Below are positions 56,707-64,000 of a stretch of 64,000 nt of DNA, one piece after another (position 1 is the stretch's first letter; each line of letters starts with the position of its first letter). The notes under the pieces are model-generated. The model was not told where the DNA came from and did no database searches. It was given only the letters and a program-made list of their open reading frames with translations. A program made the position numbers and the translations under genes. This DNA is from Parahoeflea alexandrii (GTDB lineage Bacteria > Pseudomonadota > Alphaproteobacteria > Rhizobiales > Rhizobiaceae), in NCBI RefSeq assembly GCF_027214025.1, contig NZ_JAPWHB010000003.1, forward strand, positions 248,001 through 312,000. Direction: 5' to 3'.

Positions 56707-57990
56707 AGCGGCGCCCGAATTCGCCTCGGCCGCCGAAACGGCCTTCATCTTCAACACGCTCCTGTTCCTCATCGGCGGCTTCCTCGTCATGTGGATGGCG
56801 GCCGGCTTCGCCATGCTCGAAGCAGGCCTGGTGCGGTCCAAGAACGTCTCGATGCAGTGCCTCAAGAACATCGCGCTCTACTCGATTGCCGGCCTGATGT
56901 TCTGGGTCATCGGCTATTCGCTGATGTACACCAACGTCAATGGCGGCTATTTCGGCACGCCGATGCCCTACAGCTGGCCTGACGCCGGCACCGCCAACGA
57001 AGGCGACTACTCGGTTGCCTCCGACTGGTTCTTCCAGATGGTGTTCTGCGCCACCACCGCATCGATCGTTTCTGGCACCCTGGCAGAGCGCATCAAGCTG
57101 TGGCCGTTCCTGATCTTCACCGCCATCCTGACCGGCGTGCTCTATCCGATCACCGGTTCCTGGCAGTGGGGCGCCGGCTGGCTCTCGGAAGCAGGCTTCT
57201 CCGACTTCGCCGGTTCGACGCTGGTTCACTCGGTCGGCGGCTGGGCCGCTCTCGCAGGCGCCATTCTGCTTGGTGCACGCAAGGGCAAATACGGCGCGGA
57301 CGGCAGGGTTACCCCGATGCCGGGCTCGAACATGGCGCTGGCCACGCTCGGCACCTTCATCCTGTGGCTCGGCTGGTTCGGCTTCAACGGCGCATCGCAG
57401 CTGGCGATGGGTTCGAACGGCGACGCGTCCGACATCAGCCGGATCTTTGCCAACACCAATCTCGCGGCCTGCGGCGGCGTGATCGCGGCGATGATCCTCA
57501 CCCAGATCATGTACAAGAAGGTCGACGTTACCATGGCGCTTAACGGCGCTCTCGCCGGCCTGGTCTCGATCACCGCCGAACCGCTGATGCCTTCGCCGCT
57601 GACGGCGATCGTCATCGGCGCCATTGGCGGCGTGATCGTGGTGTTTGCCGTGCCGATGCTCGACAAGTTCAAGATCGACGACGTGGTCGGCGCCATCCCG
57701 GTTCACCTTCTGGCCGGTATCTGGGGCACCTTCATCGTGCCGTTCTCCAACCCGGACATGTCCTACGGCACGCAGATCCTCGGCATCGTCTCGATCGGCG
57801 TGTTCACCTTCGTCGTCTCCGGCGTGATCTGGTTCATCCTCAAGTCGACCGTTGGCATCCGTGCCTCGGAAGAGCAGGAAATGATGGGCATGGACATGGC
57901 GGAAGTCGGTGTCGAAGCCTATCCGGAATTCACCAAGGGCTGATTGCCCCTTAAACGAATCCCGTCGGGGTGGATGTCCATCCCTGCCTC

Positions 57991-58017
57991 GGGGCCCGGT
58001 TTTCCGGGCCCCTTTTT
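57991..58017 (+). terminator. Intrinsic terminator after amtB variant 1
   Basis: GGGGCCCGG (57991-57999) and CCGGGCCCC (58004-58012) form a perfect stem with a TTTT loop, followed by TTTTT. It separates the two glnK-amtB modules, so module 2 relies on its own promoter. The rest of the gap 57944-58285 shows no gene. Confidence 0.95.
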
Positions 58018-58182
58018 CGTTCCGGGAGATCCCCGCCAAGGCCGCGGAAGCGATGGCGCGATAATCATCAGTGATGAAATGTGCGCCACTTTAAACGGCC
58101 ATACTGCACAAAAAACCGACAGACTGCCGCCCGGTAAAGCCGGATGCATGCCGATTCGGCGGATTCGAGCGGGCAATGCCGT

Positions 58183-58744
<562 letters not shown>

Positions 58745-60010
58745 CGCTACCACGATGGACAAGGGCGACACCACCTTCATGCTGGTCTCGACCATCCTGG
58801 TGCTTCTGATGATCCTGCCGGGCCTGGCGCTGTTTTATGGCGGCCTGGTGCGGACGAAGAACATGCTTTCCGTGCTGCTTCAGTGCACGCTGATCACCGC
58901 GATGGTGATGGTGATCTGGGTCTTCTACGGTTATTCGTTTGCTTTCGGCGGGTCCGAAAGCGCCTTCTGGGGCGGAACCGCGAAGCTGTTCCTGGCGGGC
59001 GTGACGCCGGCCAGCGAAGCCGCCACTTTCTCCGATGGCGTGATGATCCCGGAATATATCTTCATCGCCTTCCAGATGACGTTTGCCTGCATCACCCCGG
59101 CGCTGATCGTCGGCGCCTTTGCCGAGCGCATCCGGTTCTCGGCGGTCATGCTGTTCGTGGCGCTGTGGGTCACCTTCGTCTACTTCCCGGTCGCCCACAT
59201 GGTGTGGGACGCCAACGGGCTTCTGTTCAAGATGGGCGCGCTCGACTTCGCCGGCGGCACCGTCGTGCACATCAACGCCGGCATCGCCGGCCTGATCGGT
59301 GCGATCATGGTCGGCAAGCGCACCGGCTTCGGCCGTGACATGATGGCGCCGCACTCGATGACGCTGACCATGGTCGGCGCGGCACTCTTGTGGTTCGGCT
59401 GGTTCGGCTTCAACGCCGGCTCCAATCTCGAGGCCAATGGCGGCGCGGCGCTCGCCATGATCAACACGTTCACGGCGACAGCCGGCGCCATCCTCGCCTG
59501 GACGGTGATCGAAACCCTGCATCGCGGCAAGGCGTCGCTTCTGGGTGCTGTCTCCGGCATGATCGCCGGTCTCGTCGCGGTCACTCCGGCGGCCGGTTTC
59601 TCCGGCCCGGTCGGCGCCATCGCGCTCGGCGCCATCGCCTCGGGGGTCTGCTACTACTTCGTCGCAGTGGTGAAGAACAAGTTCGGCTATGACGACACGG
59701 CCGACGTGTTCGGCATCCATGGCGTCGGCGGCATTGTCGGCGCGCTCGGCACCGCGATCGTCAACATGCCGGGTCTCGGCGGCACCGGCGGGGAAGACTA
59801 TTCCGTCGGTTCGCAGTTCGTGATCCAGGCGTCGGCGGTCGGCATCACCATCCTGTGGTGCGGCATTCTCTCGTTCGTACTCTACAAGATCGTCGACATG
59901 GCGCTTGGCTTGCGCGTCAGCGTTGAAGACGAACGCCAGGGCCTCGACCTGGCCTCGCATGGCGAAGCCGCCTACCACGGCTAACCACGCCTGACAGGGT
60001 GAAAATCTGA

Positions 60011-60040
60011 GACGCGGTCCGGTTTTCCGGGCCGCGTCTT
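60011..60040 (+). terminator. Intrinsic terminator after amtB variant 2
   Basis: GACGCGGTCCGG (60011-60022) pairs with CCGGGCCGCGTC (60027-60038), one G-T wobble, around a TTTT loop, then TTTG. Confidence 0.88.
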
Positions 60041-60081
60041 TGTTTGTGCGCTCGATTTTCGCGGCGCAGCGCGCTGCATGG

Positions 60082-60097
60082 TTAATGCCGCATTAAC
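60082..60097. promoter_or_regulatory. CtrA-type binding box upstream of ftsK
   Basis: TTAATGCCGCATTAAC fits the full CtrA pattern TTAA-N7-TTAAC exactly. It lies 71 bases before the preferred ftsK start and just upstream of the ATG-rich leader. Control of division genes by CtrA is established in Caulobacter and in rhizobia for other genes. Confidence 0.75.
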
Positions 60098-60167
60098 CCG
60101 TGGGTGGTTAGATTTGCCGGAGATGGGTCCGCACGGGCCCAAAACCCGATTCGGACATTGTGTACCC

Positions 60168-62792
60168 ATGCAGTCAGGCTCTTCCTCCCTTCCGTCAGGC
60201 GTTCCTTCCCACAGCACCCTGCTGGGTGAGCTGGTGCGGCGACAGATCCGGTTCGTCATCGGGCTTGGAATTCTTGCCGGGCTGATGCTGGCGATCGCGG
60301 CGCTCGCCACCTGGAATGTCACGGACCCGAGTTTCTCCAACGCCAATGGCGCGGTTCCGCACAATGCGCTGGGGTTCAGCGGTGCGGCCTTCGCCGATCT
60401 GGTGATGCAGTTCTTCGGGCTTGCCGGCGTCATCGCGCTGCTGCCGGCGCTGTTCTGGGCGATCGGCCTGTTGCGCAACCGGCCCGTCGACCGCATGTCC
60501 CGGCGCGGTGCAGCCTGGTTTGGCGGCGCATGGCTGACCGCGGCGCTGTTCGGGCTGATGCCCCGGTCCGCGAGCTGGCCGCTGCCCAACGGCCTTGGCG
60601 GTGTGCTCGGCGACATGGCGCTGAAGATCCCGTCGGTGTTCACCGGCGGCTTTCCATCGGGCCTTGTTGCGGTGATCCTCGGGCTGCTGATTGCGCCGGT
60701 CGCCTGCTGGCTGCTGGTGTTCGGCGCTGGCCTGATCGGCCGCCCGGCATCCGTCGACGTCAGCGACGCGCCGGTCACGGAAGACGATGAGGAGATCGAC
60801 GAGGCAACGAGCGGCTCGCTGGTTCTCGGCGCGATCACCCATGCCTGGTTCACGATCCGTGGCCGCATCCGGCGGATGACGGGCCTTGCCGGGCTGCGGA
60901 AGCTCAAGGTGATGCCGGAATCGCCGCTCGACCTGAACGGCGGCTATGCGCAGGGCGGCGGCGAGCTCTATGAGAGGCCTTCCCGTCCGGCCGGCGAGCG
61001 GATCGAACCCGGCTTCGCAGCGGCGGCGCGTGCGCGGCCTGTGCCGGTCGATGATGCACCGCCATTCGACATTGATGACGGTCCGCTTCCGGACGGCATC
61101 CTGTCCGATGACATGGGCGATGAGGACGACCCGGCAGCAGATTGGCGTCCGCAGGCCGCACCGGCGCCTGCCCGGGCAACGCCGTCTCCCCGCATTTCGG
61201 CTCCCGCCGAACGGCCGAAGCCGGGTGCGCGGCTTCAGCGCGACGCCCAGGGCTCGATGCTCGACGATCAGGGTTTCTCGCTGCCATCGGTACACCTGCT
61301 GACCGAGGCGCGAAACGTGGCCAAGGATTCCTCGCTGTCGCCGGAAGCGCTCGAACAGAATGCGCGCATGCTGGAAGGCGTGCTGCAGGACTTCGGCGTC
61401 AAGGGCGAGATCATTCATGTCCGGCCCGGTCCGGTCGTCACCCTCTACGAACTGGAACCCGCGCCGGGCATCAAGTCGTCGCGGGTTATCGGGCTTGCCG
61501 ATGACATCGCCCGCTCGATGAGCGCCATTGCCGTTCGCGTTGCCGTGGTTCCCGGACGCAACGCCATCGGCATCGAACTGCCGAACCAGAAACGGGAAAC
61601 CGTGTTCCTGCGCGAACTGATCGCCAGCCGCGATTTCGAGACCTCCAAGGCCAAGCTCGGGCTGGCGCTGGGCAAGACCATCGGCGGCGAGCCGGTGATC
61701 GCCGACCTTGCCAAGATGCCGCACGTGCTGGTGGCCGGTACCACCGGTTCGGGCAAGTCGGTCGCCATCAACACGATGATCCTGTCGATCCTCTACCGCA
61801 TGGACCCGTCGAAGTGCCGGCTGATCATGATCGACCCGAAGATGCTTGAACTGTCGGTCTATGACGGCATCCCGCATCTGCTGACCCCGGTGGTGACGGA
61901 TCCCAAGAAGGCCGTCGTGGCGCTCAAGTGGACCGTTCGCGAGATGGAAGAGCGCTACAAGAAGATGTCGAAGATCGGCGTCCGCAACATCGACGGCTTC
62001 AACCAGCGCATCGAACAGGCCCGTAGCGCCGGCGAGCCGATCACCCGTACCGTTCAGACCGGTTTCGACCGCCAGACCGGCGAGGCCGTCTACGAGACCG
62101 AGGAATTCGATCTCACGCCGCTGCCCTACATCATCGTGCTGATCGACGAGATGGCCGACCTGATGATGGTTGCCGGCAAGGATATCGAAGGCGCGGTGCA
62201 GCGCCTGGCGCAGATGGCGCGTGCCGCCGGCATCCACGTGATCATGGCGACGCAACGTCCGTCGGTCGACGTCATCACCGGCACGATCAAGGCCAACTTC
62301 CCGACCCGAATCTCGTTCCAGGTCACCTCCAAGATCGATTCGCGCACCATCCTGGGCGAGCAGGGCGCGGAACAGCTACTGGGCATGGGCGACATGCTCT
62401 ACATGGCAGGCGGCGGGCGCATCCAGCGCGTTCACGGCCCGTTTGTCTCGGACCGGGAAGTCGAGGACATCGTCTCGTTCCTGAAAACCCAGGGCGTGCC
62501 GGAATATCTCGATGCGATCACCGAGGACGACGACGAGGGCGAGGGCGGTGGCGGTCCGGCCGGCACCTCCAACCTCGCCGAATCGGACGATCCCTACGAC
62601 CAGGCGGTGGCCATCGTGCTGCGCGACGGCAAGGCGTCGACCTCCTATATCCAGCGCCGGCTCGGGATCGGTTACAACCGTGCCGCCTCGCTGATCGAAC
62701 GCATGGAAAAGGAAGGTGTGATCAGTCCCGCCAACCATGCCGGCAAGCGCGAGATCCTGGTGCCGACGGAAGACGATATCGATCCGCGCTAG
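60168..62792 (+). CDS. ftsK: DNA translocase FtsK
   Basis: FtsK couples chromosome dimer resolution and segregation to septation. I prefer the ATG at 60168 (874 residues); ATGs at 60078 and 60123 are in frame, but 60078 overlaps the CtrA box. Four N-terminal membrane segments (about 20-200) are followed by a Pro/Ala/Asp-rich linker, the RecA-like motor with [16 protein letters not shown] (Walker A), and a gamma winged-helix domain at the end ([15 protein letters not shown]) that reads KOPS sites. lolA follows 82 bases on. Confidence 0.95.
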   Translation: MQSGSSSLPSGVPSHSTLLGELVRRQIRFVIGLGILAGLMLAIAALATWNVTDPSFSNANGAVPHNALGFSGAAFADLVMQFFGLAGVIALLPALFWAIGLLRNRPVDRMSRRGAAWFGGAWLTAALFGLMPRSASWPLPNGLGGVLGDMALKIPSVFTGGFPSGLVAVILGLLIAPVACWLLVFGAGLIGRPASVDVSDAPVTEDDEEIDEATSGSLVLGAITHAWFTIRGRIRRMTGLAGLRKLKVMPESPLDLNGGYAQGGGELYERPSRPAGERIEPGFAAAARARPVPVDDAPPFDIDDGPLPDGILSDDMGDEDDPAADWRPQAAPAPARATPSPRISAPAERPKPGARLQRDAQGSMLDDQGFSLPSVHLLTEARNVAKDSSLSPEALEQNARMLEGVLQDFGVKGEIIHVRPGPVVTLYELEPAPGIKSSRVIGLADDIARSMSAIAVRVAVVPGRNAIGIELPNQKRETVFLRELIASRDFETSKAKLGLALGKTIGGEPVIADLAKMPHVLVAGTTGSGKSVAINTMILSILYRMDPSKCRLIMIDPKMLELSVYDGIPHLLTPVVTDPKKAVVALKWTVREMEERYKKMSKIGVRNIDGFNQRIEQARSAGEPITRTVQTGFDRQTGEAVYETEEFDLTPLPYIIVLIDEMADLMMVAGKDIEGAVQRLAQMARAAGIHVIMATQRPSVDVITGTIKANFPTRISFQVTSKIDSRTILGEQGAEQLLGMGDMLYMAGGGRIQRVHGPFVSDREVEDIVSFLKTQGVPEYLDAITEDDDEGEGGGGPAGTSNLAESDDPYDQAVAIVLRDGKASTSYIQRRLGIGYNRAASLIERMEKEGVISPANHAGKREILVPTEDDIDPR

Positions 62793-62874
62793 GGTCGTGC
62801 GAACCAGAAATACCGCGTCACACTGGCGCCGCAGTCTTGGGCGAGACAGAGACTGAAACGAAACGGAGACAGAG

Positions 62875-63558
62875 ATGTCGAAGCAGACCATTTCCACCAC
62901 GATCGACCGGCACGATCCGGCTCGCCGCGCCCTGCTGGGCGGCGGACTGGGCCTGGGGTTGACGCTGATGGCCGCTGCCGCCGGACTCCTGGCATTCCCG
63001 GGCACCGCCCGTTCGGCCCAGACGGCACAGCGGGTGGCGGATCACTTCGCTTCGGTCAAAACCATGACCGGCGAATTCATCCAGTTCGGGCCCAATGGCG
63101 AGCAGACCGGCGGCAAGTTCTTTATCGAACGTCCCGGCAAGCTGCGCTTCAACTACGAGGCGCCTTCGGCGGTACGGGTCATTGCCGACGGCAAGAACGT
63201 GGTTATCGGCAATCGCAAGCTGAGGACTTGGGACATTTATCCGCTGGGCAAGACGCCGCTGAAGCTCCTGCTTTCGGAACGGATAGATCTGTCGGGCGAG
63301 ACGGTGCGTTCGGTCAAGGAAGATCCCGATCTGACCACGATCGTTCTCGGCAACAAGACCATTTTCGGTGATTCGACCATTTCCATGATGTTCGACCCGA
63401 AGAGCTTTGAACTCAGGCAGTGGACCATCCGCGATGCCCAGGGCAAGGACACGTCGGTGATGATCTTCAACGTCCAGGCAGGTGTCCGGTTCGCCGAGGA
63501 CGTGTTTGAAGTGCCCTATGCGCAGGTGCAGCCCGACAAACGCCCGAGCGATCGCTGA
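62875..63558 (+). CDS. lolA: Outer-membrane lipoprotein carrier protein LolA
   Basis: LolA shuttles lipoproteins across the periplasm from LolCDE to the outer membrane. The protein has 227 residues. The N-terminus has a long charged lead, paired Arg (PARRALLGGG) and a hydrophobic core, so a Tat-type signal is possible, followed by AQTAQRVADHFASVKTMTGEF. The LolA fold motif GGKFFIERPGKLRFNYE is intact. GGAG precedes the ATG. LolB is not in the window. xthA follows. Confidence 0.92.
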   Translation: MSKQTISTTIDRHDPARRALLGGGLGLGLTLMAAAAGLLAFPGTARSAQTAQRVADHFASVKTMTGEFIQFGPNGEQTGGKFFIERPGKLRFNYEAPSAVRVIADGKNVVIGNRKLRTWDIYPLGKTPLKLLLSERIDLSGETVRSVKEDPDLTTIVLGNKTIFGDSTISMMFDPKSFELRQWTIRDAQGKDTSVMIFNVQAGVRFAEDVFEVPYAQVQPDKRPSDR

Positions 63559-63697
63559 ACCCGCCAGCGGTTCAGTCCTGAATCGCAATTGATTGTGGAT
63601 GAGCGCCGAATCGCGCCGCCCCGGCTGGATAGGCTTGCCCTTGGCGATCTAATCGGCCACATACGGGCAGGCTTCCATCCAAGAAGGCAATTTCGAT

Positions 63698-64000
63698 TTG
63701 GCGTTCTCCGTTACGACCTGGAATATCAATTCCGTCCGGCTCAGGCTTCCGCTGGTTCAGCATTTTCTCGAGACCGAAAAGCCCGATGTCCTGTGTTTGC
63801 AGGAAACCAAGTGTCCCAACGACGCATTTCCAAGCGCCGCCTTCCGCAAACTCGGCTATGAGCACCTCGCCATCCACGGCCAGAAGGGCTATCACGGCGT
63901 CGCCATCATCTCGCGCTTGCCGCTTTCCGATGACCGCCGGCAGACCTATTGCGCCATTGACGATACGCGGAATGTCTCGGCGGTGGTGGAGGCGCCCGGA
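63698..64000 (+). CDS. xthA: Exodeoxyribonuclease III (XthA type), truncated by the window edge
   Basis: The first 101 codons of a class II AP endonuclease/3' exonuclease that repairs abasic sites. Starting at TTG 63698, about 10 bases after AAGAAGG, it reads LAFSVTTWNINSVRLRLP. The metal-binding motif NINSVR and the catalytic-Glu motif LCLQETKCPND are present. The frame stays open to base 64000 with no stop, so the gene continues beyond the window. A TTG start is unusual but fits the usual N-terminus of this family (FSVTTWNINS). The order ftsK-lolA-xthA is common in rhizobia. Confidence 0.88.
   Translation, partial: MAFSVTTWNINSVRLRLPLVQHFLETEKPDVLCLQETKCPNDAFPSAAFRKLGYEHLAIHGQKGYHGVAIISRLPLSDDRRQTYCAIDDTRNVSAVVEAPG

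Noticed and set aside
60195-62255. A 686-codon open frame opposite ftsK
   Set aside because: Shadow frame rich in Arg/His/Asp with no recognised motif, while ftsK is intact on the other strand.

Overview
The window looks like a conserved stretch of a chromosome from an alphaproteobacterium of the order Hyphomicrobiales (Rhizobiales), probably near the Rhizobiaceae/Phyllobacteriaceae and possibly Hoeflea-like. This is inferred from GC-rich codon use, the rho-mnmE-mnmG-rsmG-parA-parB block with parS sites, a DUF1013 protein, a DUF1674 protein, a 1,596-residue NAD-glutamate dehydrogenase, and a CtrA-type box before ftsK. I see no prophage, insertion sequence, CRISPR array or pathogenicity cargo. 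Nearly all genes are intact housekeeping genes. The last one (xthA) runs off the right edge.

Layout. 1-7.1 kb: the segregation block rho, mnmE, mnmG, rsmG, parA, parB. It carries four parS-like palindromes, three between mnmE and mnmG and one perfect copy inside rsmG, so the region is probably near the replication origin. 7.1-11.3 kb (minus): leuS, lptE, holA. 11.5-18.2 kb: a YggS-type PLP protein, propionyl-CoA synthetase, an SDR oxidoreductase, the DUF1013 regulator (minus) and acetyl-CoA synthetase. 18.3-18.55 kb holds a possible self-contained small transcript with a 21-codon ORF. 18.6-25.4 kb: a secreted nuclease and an SDHAF4-like protein (minus), then htpX, an RsmB-type methyltransferase, a heparinase-like protein and purH. 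25.6-31.8 kb (minus): an MFS transporter and the large glutamate dehydrogenase.

31.9-43.8 kb: an AhpD-like protein, a small membrane protein coupled to a pyridoxal kinase and a DUF429 protein, carbonic anhydrase, a small exported protein, a lytic transglycosylase, asd, a CPA2 antiporter, phzF with a divergent Lrp regulator, leuB and an M23 peptidase. 43.8-46.3 kb (minus): a NodE-like ketosynthase and NodF-like acyl carrier protein downstream of leuD. 46.5-56 kb: a CitE-like lyase/DUF1737/M20 amidohydrolase operon, a zincin, a potassium channel, tRNA-Gly, an aminoacyl-tRNA editing protein, a thioredoxin-TPR protein, a Lon-N protein, Trm112-like, TetR, a UbiH-type hydroxylase and tesB.

56-60 kb: two consecutive glnK-amtB modules. 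The two glnK genes are identical base for base and the repeat runs on into the amtB signal peptides, yet the two transporters are clearly different proteins. Both modules have a matching sigma-54-type promoter. 60-64 kb: ftsK with a CtrA box, lolA, and the start of xthA.

The observations most worth following are the homogenised glnK-amtB pair, the NodF/NodE-like pair outside any nodulation context, the 21-codon ORF with a near-ideal Shine-Dalgarno sequence, and the parS sites that overlap GANTC methylation motifs.
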